Below are positions 1 through 7,542 of a stretch of 52,951 nt of DNA, piece by piece. The translations under genes and the position numbers were made by a program. The stretch covers positions 1-52,951 of the forward strand of contig CANHJG010000018.1 in NCBI GenBank assembly GCA_947461205.1, given 5' to 3'. Below the pieces are notes generated by a model. That model was given only the letters and a program-made list of their open reading frames with translations, was not told where the DNA came from and did not search any database. How positions within the stretch are numbered: position 1 is the first letter of the stretch; every line of letters starts with the position of its first letter. This stretch comes from Opitutia bacterium (GTDB lineage Bacteria > Verrucomicrobiota > Verrucomicrobiia > Opitutales > Opitutaceae).

Positions 1-63
1 GTATTACGTGACACTTCCTGCTGAAAACCGTGTTTTTTTGGCCCGAAAAATGAACGAGTAATA

Positions 64-648
64 TTAGGTGCGGTGGAATTTTAGACCGTAGTGCCAGGGC
101 GGGAGGTTGAGGGAGGAAGCAGGGGGCGTGAGGCCGGTGGCGGAGGCGGCCCAGGCGAAGATTTGGGCGGGGGTGGGGCGGATGGCGAGGGAGGGGCCGC
201 GGGGGGTGGCGAGATCGCTGCGCCAGTGGATGACGGCGACGAAGCCGCCGGGGCGGACGAGGTCGCGGGCGGAGCGGAGGAGGGCGATGGGGTCTTCGGC
301 GTGGAGAATGTTGAAGAGCAGGGCGGCGGCGCAGGATGCGGGCGGGAGGTCGTAGCCGGAGGTGGCGACGTCGCGCACGGAGGCGCGGATATTGGTGAGG
401 CCGGCCGCGGTGGCGCGGGCGGCGGTGGTGGCGACCATCGCGGGGTCGAGGTCGAAGGTGTGGACGGTGCCGCGGAGGCGGGTGGCAAGCGGGAGCGTGA
501 AGGTGCCGTAGCCGCAGCCGAGTTCGGCGATGTCGCCCCGGGGTTCGGCGGAATGAGACCGGAAACCGAAGGCGTCGAGGATGAGGGGGACGTCGAGGAG
601 GGTTTCCCAGTAGGCTTGGGCGGGCATCCCGCTCTCCCTGATTTTCAT
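64..648 (-). CDS. Class I SAM-dependent methyltransferase
   Basis: A 194-residue protein with a seven-strand methyltransferase fold. The glycine-rich SAM-binding motif ELGCGYGTF lies near residues 43-51. An acidic strand end (HTFDLDP, about 64-70) fits the ribose-binding residue of motif II, and a PGG turn (LVRPGGFVAV) follows around residue 130. It is soluble, with no signal peptide or membrane segment. The start MKIRESGMPAQAYWETL is preferred over the internal Met at residue 8 because the whole N-terminus reads like relatives of this family. The substrate cannot be told from sequence. It lies 19 nt downstream of the RND pump gene on the same strand and may be the last gene of that transcript. 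It could act on a small molecule or be unrelated to metal efflux. Confidence 0.85.
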   Translation of the reverse strand: MKIRESGMPAQAYWETLLDVPLILDAFGFRSHSAEPRGDIAELGCGYGTFTLPLATRLRGTVHTFDLDPAMVATTAARATAAGLTNIRASVRDVATSGYDLPPASCAAALLFNILHAEDPIALLRSARDLVRPGGFVAVIHWRSDLATPRGPSLAIRPTPAQIFAWAASATGLTPPASSLNLPPWHYGLKFHRT

Positions 649-667
649 CGGGCGAGCGGCGACGGGA

Positions 668-3600
668 CTAGCGTTTTTCTTTTTCGAACCACGCGTAGAG
701 CACGGGAAGGACGACCAGGGTCAGCAAAGTTGAACTGATGATGCCGCCGATCACGACGGTCGCGAGGGGGCGCTGGACTTCGGCGCCGGCACCGGTAGCG
801 AGGGCCATCGGGACGAAGCCGAGGCTGGCGACTGCGGCGGTCATGAGGACGGGGCGGAGGCGGGTGAGCGCACCTTCAATGACGGAGTCGCGGAGGGTGC
901 GCCCTTCCTCGCGCAGTTGGTTGAAGTAGGCGACGAGCACCATGCCGTTCAGCACGGCGACGCCGGTGAGCGCGATGAAGCCGATGGCGGCGGTGATGCT
1001 AAAGGGCATGTCGCGTAACCAAAGGGCGGCGACGCCACCGGTGACGGCGAGCGGGATGCCCGAGTAGACGAGGAAGGCCTGGCGGAGCGAACGGAAGGCG
1101 AGGAAGATGAGCACGAAGATGAGCGCGAGCGCCGAGGGCACGACGACGGCGAGGCGGGCGCGGGCTTCCTGAAGATTTTGAAACTGGCCGCCAAATTCGA
1201 CGAGGTAGCCCTCGGGGAGCTTCACTTCGGCGGCGATGGTTTTCTCGGCGGAGCGGACGTAGCCCTCGATGTCGCGGGTGGCGAGGTTGACCATGAGCGC
1301 GGCGCGGCGCTGGCCGCCGTCGCGCTGGATGGGCTCGACGGTTTGCAGGGTGGAGAAATCGACGGCGTCGCCGAGCGGGAGCAGCCCGTGTTCGCCGACG
1401 CGGAGCGGAATGTTTTTGATCTCGGCGTCGTCCGCGCGGAGTTGCGCGGGCATGCGGACGACGATGTCGTGGCGGCGATTGCCCTCGACGAGGGTGCCGA
1501 CGATCTCGCCGGCGAGCGCGGCGCTGACGGCGTGGTTGACCTCGGCGGCCTGGAGATTGTGACGGCGGAGTACCTCGCGCTTTGCACTCAGCTGGAGCTG
1601 CGGGGTGCGGCCGTCGGTCTCGTATTCGACTTGGGCGGCACCGGGCGTCTTTTCGAGAATGGCTTTGACCTGTTTGGCGAGGGGTTCGAGTTGATCGTAA
1701 TCGGCGCCGAAGATTTTCACGGCGAGTTCGGCCTTGGTGCCTTCGAGCATTTCGTTGAAACGCATTTCGATGGGCTGGGCGAAGAGCAGGTCGTAGGCGG
1801 GGTTGATTTTTTTCAGCGCGGCTTCGATCTGCACGCGCAGCTCGGCCTTGGTCGTGGGGCGGCCGGCGGTCTTGGGCCACTCGGCGAGGGGTTGGTAGAA
1901 GATGTAAATATCGCTCTCGTTGGGCGGCATCGGATCGGAGGCGATGGCACTCGTGCCGATGCGGGAGAAGATGCGGGTGAGTTCGGGAAACTCGGCGCGG
2001 AGGCGGGTTTCGACTTCGATGTCGGTGCGGAGGGATTCCTCCAGGCTCAGGCCGACGGGTTTGTAGAGCATCGCGGTGATGGAGCCTTCATCGAGCTTCG
2101 GCACGAACTCGGCTCCGAGATGAGTGAAGACCCAGAGCGAGCCGGCGAAGAGCGCGACAGCACCGGCGGCGACCAGCCAGCGGAAGCGGAGGGCGATGTG
2201 GAGCGTGGGGCCGTAGAGGCGTTTCGCAAAGCGGATGAGAGCATTGTCCTCCTCGGAGATTTTGCCGCGGAGTAGCCACGCGCAAAGGGCGGGCATGAGC
2301 GTGAGTGAGAGCACGAGGGCACCGCCGAGGGCGAGCATCACGGTGAGCGCCATTGGGTGAAACATTTTCCCCTCGATGCCGGTGAGGGCGAGGATCGGGA
2401 GGTAAACGACGGCGATGATGAGGACGCCGAAGAACATCGGGCTGCCGACTTGTTTGCTAGCGGCGAGCACCGTCTGGGAACGCTCCTCGGTGGTGAGCGG
2501 GCGGCCGAGCTTGTGCTGGCGCTGGCCGAGCTGGCGGACGATGTTCTCAACGATGACGACGGCGCCGTCGATGATGAGGCCGAAGTCCACGGCGCCGAGA
2601 CTCATCAGGTTGCCGGAGATGCCCCAGTATCTCAGGCCGATGAGGGCGAAGAGGAAGGAGAGCGGGATCGCACACGCGACGATGAGCGCGGCGCGCCAGT
2701 TGCCGAGGAGTAGGAGGAGCACGACGACGACAAAAATGGCGCCTTCGACGAGATTTTTTTCGACGGTCGCGATGGTGCGGTCGATGAGGAGAGAGCGGTC
2801 GTATTGAGTCTGAAGTTCTACGCCCTCGGGGAGTTTGGTCTGGATTTCGGCGAGGCGGGCTTTGACGCGGAGGGCGACTTCGCGGCTATTTTCGCCGGCC
2901 AGCATCAGGACGGTGCCGATGACGGTTTCGTGGCCGTCGAGTGTGGCGGCGCCGGTGCGGAACTTGGTGCCGAGCTTCACCTCGGCCACGTCCTTGAGGA
3001 GAATGGGCTGCGCGCCCGCGCCGAGTTTTACGGGGAGATTCGCGATGTCCTCGACGGTCTGCACACGGCTGACGGCGCGGATGGTGAGCTGCTGACCGCC
3101 GCGGTTGACGATGCCGCCGCCGGCGTTCTCGACGTTCTGGGCGACGAGGGCGGCAAGTTCGCTGAAGGTGAGGTTGCGTTCGACGAGCGCTGCGGGCTTC
3201 GGCTGGATGACGTATTGCTTCTGGTAACCGCCGGTGCCGTTGATCTCGGCGATGCCGGGGACGGTGCGGAGGAGGGGCTTGATGACGTATTCTTGGAGTT
3301 CGCTCAGCACGATGAGCTGTTCGAGCTCGGTGGAGGGTTTCTGTTTCGTGTCGGCGCGGTAGTTCACACTGTAGTAAAAAATCTCGCCGAGACCGGTGCT
3401 GATGGGCGCGAGTTTCGGGAGGACACCGCGAGGGAGGAGCTCGAGCGCGCCTTGGAGGCGTTCGGTGACGAGCTGGCGCGCACGGTAGATATCCATGTCG
3501 TCTTTGAACTGGAGTGTGATTTGCGAGAGGCCGAACTTCGTGATCGAGCGCATTTCCTCGACGCCGGGCAGGCCGGCGAGTTCGAGTTCGAGCGGCTGGG

Positions 3601-3796
3601 TGACTAGTTTTTCGGACTCTTCGGCGGCGAGGGCGGGGACCTCGGTGTTGATCTGCACCTGAATGCCGGTGATGTCGGGGACGGCGTCGATGGGCAGATG
3701 AAGCGCGGACCAGAGGCCGGCGCCGAGCAGAGCGACGGCGAAGAGCGCGACGACGACGCGCTGCCGTAGTGAAAATTCGAGAATGCGGTCAATCAT
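668..3796 (-). CDS. czcA: Heavy-metal efflux RND transporter, CzcA type
   Basis: A 1042-residue inner-membrane proton/metal antiporter of the HME-RND family, the usual length. An N-terminal membrane helix is followed by a large periplasmic loop. The fourth-helix signature DFGLIIDGAVVIVEN is near residue 404, and the second half repeats the architecture, ending in hydrophobic helices and a KEKR tail. The DFGxxxDGAxxxVEN form is the type associated with divalent cations (Co, Zn, Cd or Ni) rather than Cu/Ag, which fits a CzcA rather than CusA role. The start overlaps the stop of the TolC gene by 4 nt (ATGA), so translation is probably coupled. Oddly, no periplasmic adaptor (CzcB) gene is next to it. 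The actual metal is inferred from the signature only. Confidence 0.93.
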   Translation of the reverse strand: MIDRILEFSLRQRVVVALFAVALLGAGLWSALHLPIDAVPDITGIQVQINTEVPALAAEESEKLVTQPLELELAGLPGVEEMRSITKFGLSQITLQFKDDMDIYRARQLVTERLQGALELLPRGVLPKLAPISTGLGEIFYYSVNYRADTKQKPSTELEQLIVLSELQEYVIKPLLRTVPGIAEINGTGGYQKQYVIQPKPAALVERNLTFSELAALVAQNVENAGGGIVNRGGQQLTIRAVSRVQTVEDIANLPVKLGAGAQPILLKDVAEVKLGTKFRTGAATLDGHETVIGTVLMLAGENSREVALRVKARLAEIQTKLPEGVELQTQYDRSLLIDRTIATVEKNLVEGAIFVVVVLLLLLGNWRAALIVACAIPLSFLFALIGLRYWGISGNLMSLGAVDFGLIIDGAVVIVENIVRQLGQRQHKLGRPLTTEERSQTVLAASKQVGSPMFFGVLIIAVVYLPILALTGIEGKMFHPMALTVMLALGGALVLSLTLMPALCAWLLRGKISEEDNALIRFAKRLYGPTLHIALRFRWLVAAGAVALFAGSLWVFTHLGAEFVPKLDEGSITAMLYKPVGLSLEESLRTDIEVETRLRAEFPELTRIFSRIGTSAIASDPMPPNESDIYIFYQPLAEWPKTAGRPTTKAELRVQIEAALKKINPAYDLLFAQPIEMRFNEMLEGTKAELAVKIFGADYDQLEPLAKQVKAILEKTPGAAQVEYETDGRTPQLQLSAKREVLRRHNLQAAEVNHAVSAALAGEIVGTLVEGNRRHDIVVRMPAQLRADDAEIKNIPLRVGEHGLLPLGDAVDFSTLQTVEPIQRDGGQRRAALMVNLATRDIEGYVRSAEKTIAAEVKLPEGYLVEFGGQFQNLQEARARLAVVVPSALALIFVLIFLAFRSLRQAFLVYSGIPLAVTGGVAALWLRDMPFSITAAIGFIALTGVAVLNGMVLVAYFNQLREEGRTLRDSVIEGALTRLRPVLMTAAVASLGFVPMALATGAGAEVQRPLATVVIGGIISSTLLTLVVLPVLYAWFEKEKR

Positions 3797-5094
3797 GGTG
3801 CGGGCGTCGCGTTGACGAGAGTGACAGCGTTGAAATCGAGGCCGGTGAGCTGGCGAAGGCGCAGGCCGGCGGCGAGGGCTTCCTGTTGGGTGGCGAGGAG
3901 CGCTTCGACGGCGTCGAGGTAGCTTGACTGAAGTTCGACGTAGGTAGCGATCGGCACGGCACCGAGACGGTAATGGCGGTCGGCGAGGCCGGCGGCTTCG
4001 CGAAATTTTTCCACGGTGTCGGGCGACCAGCGGCGAATCTCCGCAAGTTTGGTGGCAAAAGCACGGGCGGTGGTCAGGACGTCACGTTCAAGGTCACGCA
4101 GTGCGACGAGCGCGGATGTCTCGGCCTGACGGCGACGGGCCTCGGCGCTATCGACGGCTGAGCGGGTTCGGCCGGACACCGGGAGCGGAATCGAGACGCC
4201 GAGCCCGAGGGTGGATTCGTGACCATCGGCGGATTCGCGTGTGTAGAAGGGACTGACGCTCACGGCGGGGCGGCGCTCGTTTTGCGCGAGGCGGACGGCG
4301 AAGCCTTGTTGCTCCAGCTCGGTGCGACGGATGCGGTAGTCAAAATTGTTTTCGCGCGCGGCGGCGAGGAGTCCTTCGATGGCCGGGGCATCGGTGAACG
4401 CGAGTGTCGGCGCCGACACAAGCAGCGGAGCATCGGGCGAGGTGCCGCGGAGCTGGTTGAGTTCAAGGAGGGCGGAGTGCAGCGCGAGCTCGGCTTCGGT
4501 GGCGCGGCGCTGGAGGGAAAGCTCGGCGGCTTCGATGATCCGCGTCTCGAGCAGCGGGGTGAGCCCGGCGGGCTCCCGGGCGAGGAAGGTGTCCTTCAGT
4601 GCGGTGAAGCGGTCGGCGACCTCGCGAACGGAGGCGGCGCGGGTGTGGGCCGCGTGGAGACCGTAGGCGAGGAGGCGGGCGCGCGCTTCAAGCGCGGTGC
4701 GGAAGCGGGCGAGGCCGAGTTCAGCGAGTGAGACCTGCCCGTTTGCGAGGGCCTTGCGAAGGGCGAGACGGCCGGGCCACTCGAAGGTTTGTGTAACGGA
4801 CACAGACCACGCGGTGCCTTCGCCGGCGAGGGCGCCGGAGGCGGCGTAGACACGTTTTTGACCGAGGGAGGCGGAAAGCGTGGGATCGGTGGGGGCGGCG
4901 GCGGAGCGGGTGTTAGCGCGGGCTGCGGCGATTTCCGCCGCGTAGAACGCGAGTTCGGGATGATGTGAGGAGATTTCGGTGACGAGGGCGTCGAGTTTGA
5001 CGGCGGGCTCGGCGGCGGAGAGAGCGCGCGTGGCGAGGAGTAGACCGAGAGAAAGGGAGGAGGTGAGACGGCGTGAACGGGAGAGTGAGTGCAT
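3793..5094 (-). CDS. czcC: TolC-family outer-membrane efflux protein (CzcC-like)
   Basis: A 433-residue exported protein. Residues 1-28 form a signal peptide (LGLLLATRALSAAEP). The rest has two repeated alpha-helical stretches rich in Ala, Arg, Leu and Glu, with the HPELAFYAAEI start and the tandem outer-membrane-factor organisation typical of the CzcC/CusC group. It would form the outer-membrane duct of a tripartite pump and overlaps the start of the RND gene by 4 nt, so the two are one translational unit. The gene upstream (5218-5655) ends 123 nt away, with a small hairpin between. The family call is firm. Pairing with the adjacent pump is inferred from overlap. Confidence 0.9.
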   Translation of the reverse strand: MHSLSRSRRLTSSLSLGLLLATRALSAAEPAVKLDALVTEISSHHPELAFYAAEIAAARANTRSAAAPTDPTLSASLGQKRVYAASGALAGEGTAWSVSVTQTFEWPGRLALRKALANGQVSLAELGLARFRTALEARARLLAYGLHAAHTRAASVREVADRFTALKDTFLAREPAGLTPLLETRIIEAAELSLQRRATEAELALHSALLELNQLRGTSPDAPLLVSAPTLAFTDAPAIEGLLAAARENNFDYRIRRTELEQQGFAVRLAQNERRPAVSVSPFYTRESADGHESTLGLGVSIPLPVSGRTRSAVDSAEARRRQAETSALVALRDLERDVLTTARAFATKLAEIRRWSPDTVEKFREAAGLADRHYRLGAVPIATYVELQSSYLDAVEALLATQQEALAAGLRLRQLTGLDFNAVTLVNATPAP

Positions 5095-5191
5095 GAGAGT
5101 GGTGGGTGGGGGAGACAGATGGACGGCGGGCGAATGCGAGGGAGCACGGCGCCGCCTGACGCGTGGGGGCGTCCGAGAACGGGAACGACCA

Positions 5192-5211
5192 CAGACTCGC
5201 GCAGGAGTCTG
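5192..5211 (-). terminator. Small hairpin after the 145-residue ORF, possible terminator or processing site
   Basis: CAGACTC (5192-5198) pairs perfectly with GAGTCTG (5205-5211) around a 6-nt loop, 6 nt beyond the stop of the upstream gene on the minus strand. There is no T tract, so it may only partly terminate or may protect the 3' end. Confidence 0.3.
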
Positions 5212-5217
5212 GGACGT

Positions 5218-5655
5218 TTAGGCGGCGGCTGAGGGCGCGCGCGGGGGCGGGGCGGCGCGGACGACGAAATGCCACATGCGGGCCACTTCGGGTGGGGCGG
5301 AGTTTTGCGCGGTTAGACCGCAGGCAGGCGGCGTCAGGGGAAGCGCGGTCGGACCGAAAACAAAATCAAGGAGGAGCGCGTGGAGCGCGGGCGGTGGAAC
5401 CGTGGCGGTGTCGGCGGCGGGCTTGAAGCTCGCGTCTTCGATCACGTTGCAGGCGTCTACGGGAATGTCCGATGGCGCCGAATGATCGCAGGGCGCGTGG
5501 AGGTCGTTGACGCAGTGGAACAGGCCGTTGAGTCCGGCTGCTTCGAGCGCGCAGTGCAACGTCGCCGGCAGCCAGAGGGCGACCAGGGCGAGGGCGAGAA
5601 TGCGGCGCAGAGGTTGCACGGGGGTGAGGCAGGTCGGCGTGGCGGGGCTTGTCAA
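5218..5655 (-). CDS. Small exported Cys-containing hypothetical protein
   Basis: A 145-residue protein with an N-terminal signal or anchor segment (RRILALALVALWLPATLHC) followed by a short Ala/Pro-rich region. It carries four Cys in the mature part or at the boundary (LHCALEA, FHCVND, PCDHSA, DACNV) and several His. I do not recognise the family. The start used is TTG, overlapping the stop of the PaiB-like gene by 4 nt (TTGA). A GTG 12 codons inside (VQPLRRIL) is an equally good start. Lying directly upstream of the TolC/RND pair, it is plausibly a periplasmic metal-binding accessory protein, but that is inference from location and residues. Confidence 0.6.
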   Translation of the reverse strand: MTSPATPTCLTPVQPLRRILALALVALWLPATLHCALEAAGLNGLFHCVNDLHAPCDHSAPSDIPVDACNVIEDASFKPAADTATVPPPALHALLLDFVFGPTALPLTPPACGLTAQNSAPPEVARMWHFVVRAAPPPRAPSAAA

Positions 5656-6320
5656 GGCGCCGGGCGGGTGGAGGGCGGGGCGTGTTCGGTCACGAGGCGG
5701 CCCATCGCGACGGCGTCAGGCGTGGTGGCGGAGGCGAGGCCGGCGACGAGGCCGGCGCGATCAGCGGCCGGGCGGTTTTGGCTGACCTTCCATTTGCCGA
5801 TGAGACGCGTAACGGGAATTTCGAGGCCGACGATGGCGGCCAGTTGTTTTGCGATGAAATCGGCAGGGGCGTCGGAGACGGACCAAGGCGCCGCGCGGGA
5901 CGCCTCGTGTCGGGCGGTGAGACGGGTTACAAGGGCGAGGAGCCACGCGGGATCGTCGTGGATGACGAGCGGGCCGTGGGCGTGGACGGTGCAGTAGTTC
6001 CAGGTGGGAACGACTTGGCCGTGGGCGGGCTTGGACGAGGTATACCAGGAGGGGGTGATGTAGGCTTGGGGGCCTTGGAAGATGGCGAGGACTTCGGTGG
6101 TGCCGGCGTGATCGCGCCAGAGCGGATTGGCGCGGGCGACGTGGGCCAGGAGCGTGCCGTGGGGCGCGGTGGCGGTGGGCGCGGGATCAAACTCGAAGGG
6201 AAGGTGATTCGCGTCGAGGCCGGTGGAACCGAGGGTGACGAGCGTGCCAAGCGGGTGGGCGGCGATCAGGTCGTGAAGGATCGCGGGGCGCGTTTCGGCG
6301 AAGTGGGGCGGGAGATACAT
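5652..6320 (-). CDS. PaiB-family FMN-binding protein
   Basis: A 222-residue split-barrel protein of the PaiB group (FMN-binding negative transcriptional regulators of the flavin reductase-like fold). Family hallmarks are the very N-terminal MYLPPHFAE, an early DANHLPFEF strand, the ARANPLWRD segment, AYITPSWY, VVPTWNY and the C-terminal IGKWKVSQNRP. Length is normal. The Bacillus relatives affect protease and sporulation gene expression. In other bacteria the role is uncertain, and it may be a heme- or FMN-binding oxidoreductase rather than a repressor. It is cytosolic with no signal peptide. It overlaps the small exported protein gene by 4 nt and is on the same strand as the downstream pump genes, so they may share a message. 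Confidence 0.88.
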   Translation of the reverse strand: MYLPPHFAETRPAILHDLIAAHPLGTLVTLGSTGLDANHLPFEFDPAPTATAPHGTLLAHVARANPLWRDHAGTTEVLAIFQGPQAYITPSWYTSSKPAHGQVVPTWNYCTVHAHGPLVIHDDPAWLLALVTRLTARHEASRAAPWSVSDAPADFIAKQLAAIVGLEIPVTRLIGKWKVSQNRPAADRAGLVAGLASATTPDAVAMGRLVTEHAPPSTRPAP

Positions 6321-6393
6321 GGGCGGATGGCGGAGGCGCGGGAACGCAGCAGGGAGGCGGAATGATCGGGGAAAAAAAATCGGCCAAGGCGAA

Positions 6394-6480
6394 CTATTTC
6401 AGCGCGGGGACGATGGCGCCGGCGGCGATGAGACCGCCGCAGAGGAGGGCTCTGAGGGTGAGTGACTCGGGGAGGAAAGC
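6394..6480 (-). pseudogene. C-terminal remnant of a DMT/EamA-type transporter
   Basis: A 28-codon minus-strand stretch ending in TAG at 6394-6396 reads FLPESLTLRALLCGGLIA followed by AGAIVPALK. This is the pattern of the last loop and helix of EamA-type drug/metabolite transporters (E-x-L-T-x-R-x-L-L-G-x-x-L-I-x-A-G). The rest of such a transporter (about 280 residues) is absent. The codons upstream become Pro/Arg-rich, and the DUF1080-like gene ends at 6577. Recognition rests on a short motif. Confidence 0.4.
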
Positions 6481-6545
6481 CGGCGGCGAGGAGGGACCCG
6501 GTGGCCCGTTGATGGCGTCACCGCGGCGCGGCCCGAAGCGAGGGG

Positions 6546-6575
6546 CCGCGGCGCGGCGAGGGCGCGGCGCCGCGG
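6546..6575 (-). terminator. GC-rich hairpin after the DUF1080-like gene
   Basis: CCGCGGCGC (6546-6554) pairs perfectly with GCGCCGCGG (6567-6575) around a 12-nt loop, 1 nt past the stop codon of the minus-strand gene. There is no U tract, so it is a weak terminator or a 3'-end stabiliser. Confidence 0.4.
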
Positions 6576-6576
6576 A

Positions 6577-7314
6577 TCAGTTTTTCCGCCAGATCTTCAC
6601 GTCGTCGACGACGGCGTTGCGGGGAACGGCGAGGCGGAGTATTTTTTTCGTGGGGTGGGCGATGCCGGGGGATTTCAGGGTGCCGAGCCGTTGACCGTCG
6701 ACGGTGACGGAGAGTTCGTCGCCGGAGATTTTCACAAGGAGGTCGCGCCACTCGCCGACGGCGAGGGCGGCGGGAATTTTTTTCTCTTTGCCGAAGAGGG
6801 CCTGTTGTTGGTCGGGGGTGCGTTTTGGTTTGGCGGTGCGGGCGGCGTGGATGTTGAGGCGCATGGTGCCGGCGGCGAGGTCCTGGAGGAGGACCTGTTG
6901 CGGGCTGACGCGGGCGGCGAAGAGATGGCCGGCGTGGACGTCGTTGCGGGCGAGTTCGGCGAAATCGAGGCCGAGGCTGTCGCGGGCGTCGTCGAGTTTG
7001 AAGCGGAGGGCGACGGTGCCGTCGGTGAATTCGGCGGCGTGGTGCACGGAGACGGCGCGGACGGTTTCGGCGCTGGGGAAGATCTGCATCGCCCCGTCGC
7101 GGAGATCGACCTGTTTGTGGCCTTTCGCGCGGGCCGTGCGATGGGTGGCCCAGCCGTTGCCGGGCTCGTCGGTTTTTTCCTGGGACTCGGTGCGGGCGAA
7201 GTCGTCTTGGACGGTGAGTTTGCCGTGGTCGACGGCGGCGTGGAGCGGGGTGAGCGGGACGAGGGCGGCGAGGACGGCGGTGGCGAGGAGTGGGAGGCGG
7301 CGGGGGAGTTTCAA
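6577..7314 (-). CDS. Exported DUF1080-like concanavalin-fold protein
   Basis: A 245-residue protein with a clear signal peptide (residues 1-26: LPLLATAVLAALVPLTPLHA). The mature part has the beta-sandwich character of the DUF1080 / 3-keto-disaccharide hydrolase group. It begins KLTVQDDFARTES, has mid-domain FTDGTVALRFKLDD, and ends with GEWRDLLVKISGDELSVTVDGQ and a final VVDDVKIWRKN strand. These domains are common in secreted Verrucomicrobia and Planctomycetes proteins acting on or binding glycans. No catalytic residues can be assigned. It is 228 nt downstream of the CopA gene, so co-transcription is uncertain. A link to metals is not evident. Confidence 0.8.
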   Translation of the reverse strand: MKLPRRLPLLATAVLAALVPLTPLHAAVDHGKLTVQDDFARTESQEKTDEPGNGWATHRTARAKGHKQVDLRDGAMQIFPSAETVRAVSVHHAAEFTDGTVALRFKLDDARDSLGLDFAELARNDVHAGHLFAARVSPQQVLLQDLAAGTMRLNIHAARTAKPKRTPDQQQALFGKEKKIPAALAVGEWRDLLVKISGDELSVTVDGQRLGTLKSPGIAHPTKKILRLAVPRNAVVDDVKIWRKN

Positions 7315-7542
7315 GGGCAGGGGAGATGGCGAGAGGGGGAGAGGGGGGCAGGCGGGTGACGGGGGGATTTAGTCCGCACCGGTCGCACACGAACGACGAA
7401 GGCAGGAGTCACAGAGCCGCACGGAGCCCTGACACAGCGGTCACAGAGCAGGCACGGGGTTTGGCTCCGTCGCCTCGGGTGGGAACGCGGTGCGCTGCTC
7501 AGTGAAAAAAGAATTTCCTGATAAAAGCGTGATGGCTTCGAG

